From NCBI GenBank assembly GCA_049517675.1, contig JBEKRV010000004.1, positions 49,846-113,845 of the forward strand: DNA of 64,000 nucleotides, read 5' to 3'. Under the pieces are notes generated by a model that made no database searches, was not told the DNA's origin, and saw only the letters and a program-made list of their open reading frames with translations. Source of the stretch: Bog-756 sp049517675 (GTDB lineage: Bacteria > Actinomycetota > Acidimicrobiia > Acidimicrobiales > RAAP-2). The first letter of the stretch is position 1. Each line of letters begins with the position of its first letter. Positions 42,101-50,470 of this stretch are shown here, piece by piece. The translations under genes were made by a program, and so were the position numbers.

Positions 42101-42969
42101 CGGCCGAGCGCGGCGGTCAGGTCGGACTCGCGCTCGGCCGACAGCTCGTCGGCGGTGCGCTCCGAGTCGGCGTCGAGCTCGCCCAGCGCGGCCTGCAGCC
42201 TGGTCTCGTTGACCCGTTGCTCCTCCTGCATGCGGAGGCCCTCCGCCCGCTGGCGATCGAGCGCGTCGAGCTCGGACCCGGCCACGTGGAGGCGGACGGC
42301 CCGGAGCTCGTCGGCCAGGCCGCTGTAGGAGCGTGCCGCCGCGGCCTGGCGCTCGAGGGGTCGAATCTGGCGCTTGACCTCCCGGACCAGGTCGAACAGG
42401 CGCTCGAGGTTCTCCTCGGTGGACGCCAGGCGGCGCTCGGACCGCTCACGGCGTCGCCGGTACTTGAGGACGCCGGCCGCCTCCTCGATGACGGACCGCC
42501 GGTCCTCGGGACGTGCCTCCAGGATGGCGTCGAGGTGGCCCTGGCTGATGATCACGTGCTGCTGGCGGCCGACCCCGGTGTCGGACAGCAGCTCCTGGAT
42601 GTCGAGGAGCCGGCAGGGTGCGCCGTTGATCGAGTACTCGCTGTCGCCCGTCCGGAAGAGGGTCCGGGTGATCGTCACCTCGGCCATGTCCGCGGACAGC
42701 TTGCCCGAGCTGTTGTCGATGGTGAGGGAGACCTCGGCGCGCCCGAGGGCGGGCCGGTTCGCCGTCCCCATGAAGATGACGTCCTCCATCTTGGCCGAAC
42801 GGAGGGTGCGCGGACCCTGGGCGCCGAGCACCCAGGCCACGGCGTCGACCACGTTGGACTTGCCGCTGCCGTTGGGGCCCACGACCACGGTCACCCCCGG
42901 CTCGAATTCGAGCACGGCCGGATCGGCGAAGGACTTGAAACCTTTGAGGGAGAGGGACTTCAGGAACAC
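39157..42969 (-). CDS. smc: Chromosome segregation ATPase SMC
   Basis: A 1270-residue condensin subunit. Walker A GPNGSGKSNVVDAVAWVLG is at the N-terminus. Two long coiled coils flank a hinge around residues 510-660 (GVVGTLLDLVEVDGGWEEAFEAA). The C-terminal head has the signature LSGGERSLVAMAYLFAVFRSRP and Walker B PFYLMDEVEAALDD. After the head a tail of about 90 residues, rich in Gly/Asp/Pro, is added; this is longer than in most SMCs and overlaps into ftsY. GTG 42969 gives the conserved FLKSLSLKGFKSFAD start. Confidence 0.96.
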   Translation of the reverse strand: MFLKSLSLKGFKSFADPAVLEFEPGVTVVVGPNGSGKSNVVDAVAWVLGAQGPRTLRSAKMEDVIFMGTANRPALGRAEVSLTIDNSSGKLSADMAEVTITRTLFRTGDSEYSINGAPCRLLDIQELLSDTGVGRQQHVIISQGHLDAILEARPEDRRSVIEEAAGVLKYRRRRERSERRLASTEENLERLFDLVREVKRQIRPLERQAAAARSYSGLADELRAVRLHVAGSELDALDRQRAEGLRMQEEQRVNETRLQAALGELDADSERTADELSAERESDLTAALGRTEGMVERARGLSGVLRERQRSLARALDAAADADVVSTLEAEGARLADELASAELEATVLAPEQDALVATEAAMAAELEAHLAARGDGAELRQAEEAVTVARGQLASLEHALERDRRTLDQLVARQGAAERRAALLEGEDHELGERLAETEQSRHRLQAARAETESAHVAAARRLEVAEESLRQAEQEHARSQARADALERALDEARGAAGAELLAGVDGVVGTLLDLVEVDGGWEEAFEAAAGASLAAVVVSGSEPARAALSRLRQGGATGAVLALTGSAARRSDLAGPAVPGGTESIRSHVRPRSGGRDFPGLDAVLDTLLHGSCCAQRGWSEAIDLALSRPDLVVVTRDGDRFSSTGWRVRSGGGVVTAAVVDEARDRADVARAEAGRAAVERTAARSEVETTREAAAEAVRADDRNEVAHQAARVGRQRVSGDRDLLGTELEEIRRNRAELEERIGRDAARVAELVAGMPALDAERVQASERVAGARAERRRIEERIAAAAAARNEWEVRTAGLVERRRVLGERLTEVERRLTGHAEERQQAAERRTRLEADATAVGRLLGVVAEAQSGLDALLSSLRDRHRRQLEAVRAGGARLEELRRQRSVGEHELAAARSRLQKAELDLVEATVRRESVVETLRRELGCGPEDAAGAPAPELPEGVDPPSRVAQLEAELAAIGPVNPLAMEELSELGERHRFLESQVEDVRKAQRELRQVIRTLDEEIMHVFDSAFADVNEHFSNLITSLFPGGTGRLSLTDPENLLDTGVEVEVRPAGRNVRRLSLLSGGERSLVAMAYLFAVFRSRPSPFYLMDEVEAALDDVNLMRFLALVNEFREEAQLIIVSHQKRTMEAADALYGVTMAPGGSSRVVSQKVPRDRTALDALDAAPTPTPDVRPVAPVDVPELQDHTVVAPDRGQGDGPGDGPENGLEDGPEATAADPGRGVKPTLNEIARRMDAPAGGGPVGGGAPTVAGPVGGPDL

Positions 42970-43016
42970 CGGGCGCTCACCCTATCGGCACCCGATGGGC
43001 GCCGCAGGAGCCCTGC

Positions 43017-43859
43017 TCACACCTGGCAATGTTCGCAGAAGAACGTCGAGCGACCACCGGACTTGACCCGCACGATGGTCGACCGGCACCGCCGGCACGC
43101 CTGCCCTTCGCGGTCGTAGGCCTGGTGCTGGTCCTGGTAGTCGCCGACCTCCCCGAACAGGTCCCGGTACTGCTCGTCCGCCAGCGAGGAGCCCCTGCGC
43201 TTGACCGCCTCGGCCAGGGTCTCGACCATCGAGCGGTAGAGGCGACGCACCTCCTGGGACGACAGCGAATTCGACATCCGGTCGTAGCGGAGGCCGGCGG
43301 CGAAGAGGATCTCGTCGGCGTACATGTTGCCGATGCCGGCGACGAACTCCTGGTCCATCAGGAGGCTCTTGAGCCCGGACTTGTGGGCGGAGAGCAGGAC
43401 CCAGAACTTCTCCCAGCTCATGATGTCCTCGAGCGGGTCGAACCCCAGGTGGGCGAGCTCCGGCAGTGCCCGTTCGCCCTCGGCGGGCGCCGCCGAGACG
43501 AAGAGCTCGCCGAATGTCCGGGGGTCGACGAAGCGCAGCTGCCCGCCCTGGGTGAACGTGATGACGCAGTGGGTGTGGGGAGCCTTCGGTTCCTTGACGT
43601 TCTTGACCCGGTGGAGCTGGCCGCTCATCCCGAGGTGGACGACGAGGGTGGCCCCGTCGTCGAGGACGAGCAGGAGGTACTTGCCGGCCCGGTTGATGGC
43701 CGTGATGGTGCGCCCCTCGAGTTGGGCCCGGAACTGCTTGGCGCTCGGGTGGCGCCGGACGGTCCGGCCGTTGCGCACCTCGACCGACTTGATCTTCCGG
43801 TTGACGACCTCACCCTGGAGATCGCGTCGGATGGTCTCGACTTCGGGAAGCTCAGGCAT
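43017..43859 (-). CDS. mutM: Formamidopyrimidine-DNA glycosylase
   Basis: A 280-residue base-excision repair enzyme removing 8-oxoguanine. PELPEVETIRRDL carries the catalytic Pro and Glu. AGKYLLLVLDDG has the conserved Lys, VVHLGMSGQL and GIGNMYADEILFAAGL are structural motifs, and the C-terminal zinc finger reads CRRCRSTIVRVKSGGRSTFFCEHC. The length is normal. ATG 43859 lies 8 bp inside the rnc 3' end, so translation is coupled. Confidence 0.95.
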   Translation of the reverse strand: MPELPEVETIRRDLQGEVVNRKIKSVEVRNGRTVRRHPSAKQFRAQLEGRTITAINRAGKYLLLVLDDGATLVVHLGMSGQLHRVKNVKEPKAPHTHCVITFTQGGQLRFVDPRTFGELFVSAAPAEGERALPELAHLGFDPLEDIMSWEKFWVLLSAHKSGLKSLLMDQEFVAGIGNMYADEILFAAGLRYDRMSNSLSSQEVRRLYRSMVETLAEAVKRRGSSLADEQYRDLFGEVGDYQDQHQAYDREGQACRRCRSTIVRVKSGGRSTFFCEHCQV

Positions 43860-44580
43860 GTCCCCCGCCTCTCTCGGCTTCCAACGATCCACAGGCCGCC
43901 TGGGCGGCGACCTGCTCGGCGTCCTTCTTGGAGCGCCCCTCCCCCATGCCGAGGCGCTGGCCAGAAACGTACACCGTGGCCAGGTACCTCCGGGCATGGT
44001 CGGGGCCCGAACCCTCCACCTCGTAGCGGGGAACGCCGCGGCCGAGACGGACCGACTCCTCTTGGAGCCGGCTCTTGTGGTCGGACTCGCCGGGAAGGCC
44101 GACGGCAGCCGCGATCCGACCGGCCAGTAGGGAGAGGACCAGGTCACGGGCACAGTCCATGCCGCCGTCGAGGTAGACGGCGCCGATGATCGCCTCCATC
44201 GTGTCGGCCAGGATCGACTCCTTGGTACGCCCGCCGGAGGCGTCCTCGCCCTTGCCCAGGCGCAGGTGGTCGGGAATTCCGAGCTCGTGGGCGACGTCGG
44301 CGAGGACCCGGGCGTTGACCACCGAGGCACGCACCTTCGACATGCCGCCGTCGGACATCCCGACATAGGTGCGGTAGGTGTGATCGGCGACGATCAGGCC
44401 GAGCACGGCGTCACCCAGGTACTCGAGGCGCTCGTTGGACTCGGTGCCGTCGTGCTCGGCACACCACGAGCGGTGGGCGAGCGCCCGTTGCAGCAGCTCG
44501 GGGCGGGCGAAGACGTGGTCGAGCCGCTCGGCGAGCTGATCGTCGCCGGTCCGGGCGCCGACGTCCCCCGGGGACGCCAT
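43852..44580 (-). CDS. rnc: Ribonuclease III
   Basis: A 242-residue enzyme cutting double-stranded RNA for rRNA processing and regulation. NERLEYLGDAVLGLIVADH is the catalytic signature and DTMEAIIGAVYLDGG the second metal-ligand block. The C-terminal dsRNA-binding domain (HKSRLQEESVRLGRGVPRYEVEGSGPDHARRY, KKDAEQVAAQAAC) is complete. It is 8 bp after acpP in the classical acpP-rnc order. Confidence 0.95.
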   Translation of the reverse strand: MASPGDVGARTGDDQLAERLDHVFARPELLQRALAHRSWCAEHDGTESNERLEYLGDAVLGLIVADHTYRTYVGMSDGGMSKVRASVVNARVLADVAHELGIPDHLRLGKGEDASGGRTKESILADTMEAIIGAVYLDGGMDCARDLVLSLLAGRIAAAVGLPGESDHKSRLQEESVRLGRGVPRYEVEGSGPDHARRYLATVYVSGQRLGMGEGRSKKDAEQVAAQAACGSLEAERGGGHA

Positions 44581-44588
44581 CGGGCGCC

Positions 44589-44885
44589 TCAGGAATCCCC
44601 TAGTTTGGCGTCCACGTAGTCGACCGCGTCACGGACGGTCCGGAGCTCCTCCAGGTCCTCGTCGTCGATGCGGAAGCCGACCGAACGCTCGCCCAGCTCC
44701 TCCTCGAGGCCCTCGACCAGCTCGATGAGGGCGAGCGAGTCGGCGTCCAGGTCCTCGGCGAACGAGGACGACTCGCTGATGGTCGACGGCTCGATCTCCA
44801 AGATGTCGGCGAGGAGCTCACGGATCAGCTCCAGGATCTGCTGGCGGTCGAGCGGACCCTTCTCCACATGGGTCTCAGCGGGCAC
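44589..44885 (-). CDS. acpP: Acyl carrier protein
   Basis: 98 residues, acidic. FAEDLDADSLALIELVEGLEEEL contains the phosphopantetheine Ser of the DSL motif. It is slightly longer than the usual 78 because of an N-terminal extension (PAETHVEKGPLDR) and an insert near RSVGFRID. GTG 44885 follows AGGAGA. TAACAT at 44943-44948 (minus) is a likely -10. It is separated from plsX/rpmF, which lie 12 kb away. Confidence 0.92.
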   Translation of the reverse strand: MPAETHVEKGPLDRQQILELIRELLADILEIEPSTISESSSFAEDLDADSLALIELVEGLEEELGERSVGFRIDDEDLEELRTVRDAVDYVDAKLGDS

Positions 44886-44966
44886 GGCGTCTCCTGTATC
44901 CGGGTCGCAAGCAGGGCCGGAACTCGGCCCTGGACAGGGTCGATGTTACCCGAGGGCCGGGCACGA

Positions 44967-44985
44967 CCCGGGCCACCGGCCCGGG
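44967..44985. promoter_or_regulatory. Perfect hairpin between divergent acpP and ATP-grasp operons
   Basis: CCCGGGCC-ACC-GGCCCGGG forms an 8-bp stem in the 199-bp divergent region. It lies upstream of the acpP -10 candidate and could act as an operator, or insulate the two transcripts. Confidence 0.45.
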
Positions 44986-45084
44986 GAGGGGGGACGGGGT
45001 GGGCGACCGGGAAGGGGACCGATCGCGCATTCATGCAGAAGAAACACTCCTGCAATGGATCCGACCCACCGTTGAGGGACACTC

Positions 45085-46605
45085 GTGTCGATGGAAGCCG
45101 GCCTGGAAGCCCCCGCGCCCGAAGACGGCACCGGTCTGCCGGTGTGGCCGTCCTACGACCCCACACCCCTCTACGACGAGCTCGTCGGCCCCGACGGGGA
45201 GCCCCGACCGGCGGCCCGGGCCCTGTGGGACCATTTCGCCGAGCTCGGCCCCGAGGTGCTGGCCGAGCGCCAGGATGCGGCCGACCGCGAGATCCGGGCC
45301 ATCGGCGTCACCTTCACCGTCTACGACGGGGGTGTCGGGGTCGACCGGCCGTGGCCCTTCGACATCATCCCGAGGATCATCCCCCGCGACCAGTGGAAGG
45401 TCATCGAATCGGGCCTGGTCCAGCGTCTGGCAGCCCTCAACCTGTTCATCGACGACTGCTACCACGACCAGCGGGCGGTCAGCGAGGGAGTCGTGCCCGC
45501 CGACCTGGTGGCCGGCTCGCCCAACTTCCGCCGGGAGTGCGTGGGCATCGACCCGCCGGGAGGCATCTGGGCCCACATCTGCGGGAGCGACCTCATCCGT
45601 GACGACCAGGGGTTCTGGTACGTGCTGGAGGACAACCTCCGGGTCCCGTCCGGGGTGTCCTACCTGCTCGAGAACCGGATGGTGACCAAGCACATCTTCC
45701 CGGAGATGTTCCGCCACTACAGCATCGAGCCGGTCGACCCCTACGTGGGCCGGCTGGCCGCCACCCTGGCCTCGGTGTCGCCGTCCACCGGGGACCCGAC
45801 GATCGTCGTGCTCACCCCGGGCATCTACAACTCGGCCTACTTCGAGCACGCCTTCCTGGCCCAGCAGCTCGGGGTGGAGCTCGTCGAGGGCAACGATCTG
45901 GTGGTCCTCGACGACGACTGCGTCTACGCCCGCACCATCGACGGGCTCCAGCAGGTCGACGTCATCTACCGGAGGGTCGACGACGCGTTCCTCGACCCCG
46001 AGGTCTTCCGGGCCGACTCCATGCTCGGCGTGCCCGGCCTCATGCGGGCGTGGCGGGCCGGTCGGGTGGCGCTCGTCAACGCACCCGGGGCCGGCATCGC
46101 CGACGACAAGAAGGTGTACTCGTACGTGCCCGACATCATCCGCTTCTACCTGGGCGAGGAGCCGATCCTGTGGACGATCCCGACCTACCGGTGCAGCGAT
46201 CCCGTGGCCCGTGCGCACGTACTGGCCAATCTGGCCGACCTGGTCGTCAAGCCGGCGAACGAGTCGGGCGGCTACGGCGTCCTCGTCGGGTCACAGGCCA
46301 CCGCCGGGGAGCTGGCCACCGCGGCCGCCCAGATCGAGGACGACCCCAACCGCTGGGTGGCGCAGCCGATCATCCAGCTGTCCACGGCCCCGACGCTCTG
46401 CGGGGGCGAGGTCGCCCCCCGCCACGTCGACCTGCGGCCCTTCACGCTCCTCGGTCCCGACGGCGCCTACGTGACCCGCGGCGGGCTGACCCGGGTGGCC
46501 CGACGCAAGGGCTCGCTGGTGGTCAACTCGTCTCAGGGCGGGGGCAGCAAGGACACCTGGGTCGTCGACGCGCCCTCCGACGCCGCCGCCGAGGGCCCGC
46601 CGTGA
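45085..46605 (+). CDS. Circularly permuted type 2 ATP-grasp protein
   Basis: 506 residues of the COG2308-type ATP-grasp family, predicted to join amino acids or peptides using ATP. Key blocks are SDLIRDDQGFWYVLEDNLRVPSGVSY, TPGIYNSAYFEHAFLAQQL, DVIYRRVDDAFLDPEVF and LVVKPANESGGYGVLVG (ATP-binding Lys and Gly loop). PRHVDLRPFTLLG and SQGGGSKDTWVVD complete the set. All expected catalytic residues seem present. GTG 45085 or ATG 45091 could start it. It is the first gene of a four-gene operon, each gene overlapping or nearly touching the next. Confidence 0.88.
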   Translation: MSMEAGLEAPAPEDGTGLPVWPSYDPTPLYDELVGPDGEPRPAARALWDHFAELGPEVLAERQDAADREIRAIGVTFTVYDGGVGVDRPWPFDIIPRIIPRDQWKVIESGLVQRLAALNLFIDDCYHDQRAVSEGVVPADLVAGSPNFRRECVGIDPPGGIWAHICGSDLIRDDQGFWYVLEDNLRVPSGVSYLLENRMVTKHIFPEMFRHYSIEPVDPYVGRLAATLASVSPSTGDPTIVVLTPGIYNSAYFEHAFLAQQLGVELVEGNDLVVLDDDCVYARTIDGLQQVDVIYRRVDDAFLDPEVFRADSMLGVPGLMRAWRAGRVALVNAPGAGIADDKKVYSYVPDIIRFYLGEEPILWTIPTYRCSDPVARAHVLANLADLVVKPANESGGYGVLVGSQATAGELATAAAQIEDDPNRWVAQPIIQLSTAPTLCGGEVAPRHVDLRPFTLLGPDGAYVTRGGLTRVARRKGSLVVNSSQGGGSKDTWVVDAPSDAAAEGPP

Positions 46606-46700
46606 ACGACGACGCCGCCGGCCTCGGAACGGCCGACCGGAACGGACCGACGGAACACGGAGCCGAACTCCTCGACGGGCTCGAGGAGGTACGGGAGGAG

Positions 46701-46736
46701 CCGGAACAGCCGGACCGACCGGAACAGCCGGACCGA
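46701..46736 (+). repeat. Two tandem 18-bp units encoding PEQPDR
   Basis: Positions 46701-46718 and 46719-46736 are identical, with a partial third copy. They lie in the in-frame stretch 46602-46790, upstream of the preferred start of the alpha-E gene, which begins with a GTG overlapping the previous stop. Confidence 0.75.
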
Positions 46737-46790
46737 CCGGAACCACAGCAGGAACAGCAGCAGGAAGAGCACGAAGAGAGGAGTGGCACG

Positions 46791-47774
46791 ATGCTGCTCG
46801 CACGCATGGCCGAGGCCGTCTACTGGGCCGGCCGCCACCTCGAGCGGGCGGAGGGAACGGCCCGCATCGTCCAGGTCCACACCGACGCGCACGTGGACCT
46901 GCCGGTGGGCGAGGACGTGGGCTGGGAGCCCCTCCTCGCCATCGCCGGCGTAGGCAGCGAGTTCGCCGAACGCTACGCGGCGACCGCCGCCCCGGCCGAC
47001 ACCCGCGCCGCCGAGGAGGACGTGATCGAGTTCCTCCTCCACGGCGACGGCAACGCCTCGTCGATCCTGGCGTCGTTGACCGCGGCCCGGGAGAACCTGC
47101 GGACCGCCCGACCCGTCGTCCCCCGCGAGGCGTGGGAGGCGTGCAACAACCTGTGGCTGGCCAGCACCGACCAGTTGGCCGAAGCCGACTCCCGCGAGGG
47201 CCGGGTCCGGTGGCTCCGCCGCATCATCAGCGGGTGCCAGTGCATCCATGGGATCCTCCTCGGCACCATGAGCCGCGACGAGGCGATGTCCTTCCTCGTG
47301 CTCGGCCAGAACATCGAACGGGCCGACCTCACCACGCGGGTCCTCGACGTCCGCTCCGAGAACCTCCACCCGATGGGGGCGGACGACCCCTACGACGTGG
47401 TCCACTGGATGGCCGTGCTCCGCTCGCTCGCCGCCTACCAGCCGTTCCGCCGGGCCATGCCGGCCCGACCCCAGGGTGGCTCCACCCTCCGGTTCCTGCT
47501 TCAGGACGACCGGTTCCCCCGGGCGGTCGGGGCCTGCCTGACCGAGGCGCGGGCCGAGTTGAAGGCCCTCCCCCACTCCGAGCGGGCCCAGGAGGCCTGC
47601 CAGAATGCCTCCATGGTTGTGGCAGCGGCCTCGGTGGCCCGGTTGACGGTCGGCGGGCTCGCCGAATTCCTCGAGGACGTGCGGCTCGCCCTGGTGGAGA
47701 TCCACCAGCGGATCGACGACACGTACTTCCGACCCAGTTTCGTCGGCTGGGAGCCGGCGACCGCCAACCAGTGA
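46791..47774 (+). CDS. Alpha-E (DUF403) domain protein
   Basis: 327 residues, all-helical. MLLARMAEAVYWAGRHLERAEGTARIV is the classic alpha-E start, followed by NASSILASLTAARENLRTAR, EAWEACNNLWLASTD and ADLTTRVLDV. The family is always linked to COG2308 ATP-grasps and is assumed to help bind or shape the peptide product. ATG 46791 has an excellent GAGAGGAG site. Alternatively, GTG 46602 overlaps the previous stop and would add 63 residues of Glu/Gln/Pro repeats. Confidence 0.87.
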   Translation: MLLARMAEAVYWAGRHLERAEGTARIVQVHTDAHVDLPVGEDVGWEPLLAIAGVGSEFAERYAATAAPADTRAAEEDVIEFLLHGDGNASSILASLTAARENLRTARPVVPREAWEACNNLWLASTDQLAEADSREGRVRWLRRIISGCQCIHGILLGTMSRDEAMSFLVLGQNIERADLTTRVLDVRSENLHPMGADDPYDVVHWMAVLRSLAAYQPFRRAMPARPQGGSTLRFLLQDDRFPRAVGACLTEARAELKALPHSERAQEACQNASMVVAAASVARLTVGGLAEFLEDVRLALVEIHQRIDDTYFRPSFVGWEPATANQ

Positions 47775-50470
47775 CGGCCGCGGTCCCGGTGGGCCCGATG
47801 GGCCCACCGGAGGAACCACCCGCGCCACCGTCGCCGGTGGCCGCCTACGACGCGCCTCGTGGCGGCCTCGACGAGTTCCTCGACCCCGACGGCGGCGTGC
47901 GGGCGCCGTGGCGCCAGGTGGCGGAGGCGCTCGACGGGTTCGGTCCCGACGGGCTCGTCTCCCGGGTCGAGGAGCTGGCCCGTCTCTTGCGCAACGAGGG
48001 GGCCACCTACAACGCCAACGAGGGGGCGCGGAGCGTCCGCCGACCCTGGACCCTCGATCTGGTCCCCCTGGTCCTCGACCACGCGGAGTGGGCCGGCCTC
48101 GAGGCGGCGGTGGCCCAGCGGGTCACCCTCCTCGACCTGGTCAACGACGACCTCTACGGCGACCGCACGCTGGTGGCCCGGGGGCTCGTCCCCGCCGAGA
48201 TCGTGCTGGCGGACCCCGCGTTCCTCCGGGCGTGCACCGGGATCACCGTGCCCGGAGCCCGACGGCTGTTCACCGTCGCCGTCGACGTGGTCCGGGAGGC
48301 GGGCGGGGGCTTCCGGGCCGTCACCGACCGGGCTCAGGCCCCGTCGGGACTGGGTTACACGCTGGTGAACCGCTCGGCGCTGTCGCGGGTCCTCCCCACG
48401 CTGCACAGGACCTCGGGGGTCGAACGTCTGGCCGGCTTCGTCCGGGCCATCCGGGCCGGCGTCGCCGAAGCCGCACCCGACGGGGCGGACGAGCCCCGCG
48501 TGGTCATCCTCACCCCCGGCCCCCTGTCGGAGACGTACTTCGAGCACGCCTACCTCGCCTCCTACCTCGGCTACCCGCTCGTGGAGGGCCGGGACCTGGT
48601 GGTGCAGAACAACCGGGTCTGGCTCCGGTCGCTGGCCGGGCTGGACCCGGTGGACGTGGTCCTGCGTAGGGTCGACGACGCCTGGTGCGACCCGGTGGAG
48701 CTGCGGGCCGACTCCCTCCTCGGTGTGCCGGGGCTCATGGAGGTGGTCCGACGGGGGCGGGTGGCGGTGCTCAACCCGCTCGGGTCGGGCATCCTCGAGA
48801 ACCCGGCGCTGGCCGGCCTGCTCGACGGCCTGGCGCCCCCGCTGTTGGGCGAGGAGCTCCTGCTGCACGGACCGCAGAGCTGGTGGTGCGGCCGCCCCGA
48901 CGGACTGAGCCACGTACTGTCCCGCCTCGACGAACTGATGCTCCTGCCGGTCCGGACGACCGTGGGCGCCGGTCCGATCCTGCCCTCCCGCCTTCCGGCC
49001 GACCAGCGGGAGCAGCTCCGCGACCGGGTGCGCTCACGCCCGGACGACTGGGTCGGCCAGGAGGTGCTCGCCCCCTCCACCATGCCCACCGTCACGGCCG
49101 ACGGCGGGCTGGTGCCCCGCCCGGTGATCCTGCGGACGTTCGCCGTGGCGGACGGGTCCGCCGAGGGCCCGGAGGGACACGGGTTCCGGCTGCTCCCCGG
49201 GGGCCTGACCCGGGTCGGGGCCGACCCGGACTCACCGATCGTGACCGGCCGCGGCGACAGTTCGAGCAAGGACACCTGGGTGGCCTCCACCGAGCCCGCC
49301 CTCCAACAGAGCCCGTGGCTCCCCTCCGCACGCGCCGAGACCCGTCCGGTCGTCGTCCCCGAGCTGCCGGTGACGCTCCCCGGCCGGGTGGCCGCACAGC
49401 TCTTCGTCCTGGGCCGCAGCGCCGAGCACGCCGAGCTGGTCATCCGGCTCATCCGGACCGTCCTGGCCCGGCTCGACCAGCCCCTCGGCGCGGCCGACGG
49501 CGGGGGGGCCCAGTCGCTGCAGGTCCTGCTGTCCGCCCTCGGTTCGGCATCCGGGTTCGACCCGGCCCCGGAGTCGGCCGACGGGCCGCCCGAGGTGGGG
49601 GCCACGTCCCCGGCGGGACCGACACCGGCCGCGCCGGTGGCCGGGGGGGTGCTTCCGAACGACCGCACGGCGCTGGCCCTCCTCTTCGACGAGGGTGTCG
49701 CCGGGAGCCTCGTGTCCACGCTGGCGGTCCTGGTGGAGTCCTCCTACTCGGTCCGGGAGCAGCTGTCGGCCGACACGTGGCAGCTCGTCGGCGACATCGA
49801 GGAGGAGCTCGGGCGCTTCCGCCGGCGGCCGCCCACCCAATTCGTCGGCGCCCAACCCAGCCTGCTGCGGCTCCAGCGATCCCTCCTGGCCCTGTCGGGA
49901 GTGTCCGCCGAGAACATGGAGCGGGACCCGGCCTGGCTCTTCCTCGACGGCGGCCGGCGCCTCGAGCGGGCCCAGGGACTGGTCCGGCTGCTCCGTTCCG
50001 TCCTGGTCGAACGGCGGGCCGGGGTGGTCGAGGACCTGCTGGTCGAGTCGCTCCTGGCCACATCCGAGAGCCTGATCATCTTCCGCCGGCGGGCGGGGTC
50101 GATCCTGCACGTCGCCGGGGCCATCGACCTCCTGGTCTACGACGTCGCCAACCCGCGCAGCGTGCTGTTCCAGCTCGACCGGCTGGTGGACCACCTCACC
50201 GGGTTGCCCAAGCAGTCCTCGGCCCAGCGCCTCGGGAACGAGGAACGCCTGGCCCTCGAGACCGCGACCCTCCTGCGCCTCACCGACCCGGACACCCTGG
50301 CCGCCGTCGACGAGACCACCGGCCGGCGGCCCGAGCTCGACTCCGTGTTCGCCACGGCCGACGGCCTCCTCGTGGACCTGCTCGACTCGCTGCGCCGGAC
50401 CTACTTCGCCCATGAGAGGCTCTCGGTGCTGGCAGGTCGCCGGCCCGAGCGCATCGGCGGAGGCGGATGA
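47771..50470 (+). CDS. ATP-grasp / alpha-E fusion with degenerate ATP-binding motifs
   Basis: 899 residues. Residues 1-530 align by eye with the ATP-grasp gene at 45085 (TPGPLSETYFEHAYLASYLGYPLVEG, VVLRRVDDAWCDPVELRADSLLGVPGLM, SSSKDTWVAST). Residues 540-899 are an alpha-E domain (LFVLGRSAEHAELVIRLIRTV, LLRLQRSLLALSG). In place of VVKP and GGYG it reads MLLPVRTTVGAG, and PRHVDLRPF becomes PRPVILRTF, so the ATP site looks damaged. The fused architecture itself is common. GTG 47771 overlaps the preceding stop. It may act as a non-catalytic partner. Confidence 0.85.
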   Translation: MTAAVPVGPMGPPEEPPAPPSPVAAYDAPRGGLDEFLDPDGGVRAPWRQVAEALDGFGPDGLVSRVEELARLLRNEGATYNANEGARSVRRPWTLDLVPLVLDHAEWAGLEAAVAQRVTLLDLVNDDLYGDRTLVARGLVPAEIVLADPAFLRACTGITVPGARRLFTVAVDVVREAGGGFRAVTDRAQAPSGLGYTLVNRSALSRVLPTLHRTSGVERLAGFVRAIRAGVAEAAPDGADEPRVVILTPGPLSETYFEHAYLASYLGYPLVEGRDLVVQNNRVWLRSLAGLDPVDVVLRRVDDAWCDPVELRADSLLGVPGLMEVVRRGRVAVLNPLGSGILENPALAGLLDGLAPPLLGEELLLHGPQSWWCGRPDGLSHVLSRLDELMLLPVRTTVGAGPILPSRLPADQREQLRDRVRSRPDDWVGQEVLAPSTMPTVTADGGLVPRPVILRTFAVADGSAEGPEGHGFRLLPGGLTRVGADPDSPIVTGRGDSSSKDTWVASTEPALQQSPWLPSARAETRPVVVPELPVTLPGRVAAQLFVLGRSAEHAELVIRLIRTVLARLDQPLGAADGGGAQSLQVLLSALGSASGFDPAPESADGPPEVGATSPAGPTPAAPVAGGVLPNDRTALALLFDEGVAGSLVSTLAVLVESSYSVREQLSADTWQLVGDIEEELGRFRRRPPTQFVGAQPSLLRLQRSLLALSGVSAENMERDPAWLFLDGGRRLERAQGLVRLLRSVLVERRAGVVEDLLVESLLATSESLIIFRRRAGSILHVAGAIDLLVYDVANPRSVLFQLDRLVDHLTGLPKQSSAQRLGNEERLALETATLLRLTDPDTLAAVDETTGRRPELDSVFATADGLLVDLLDSLRRTYFAHERLSVLAGRRPERIGGGG

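Noticed and set aside
39376..43119. 1247-residue plus-strand frame antisense to smc
   Set aside because: A mirror of the high-GC coding bias of smc; composition is not protein-like.
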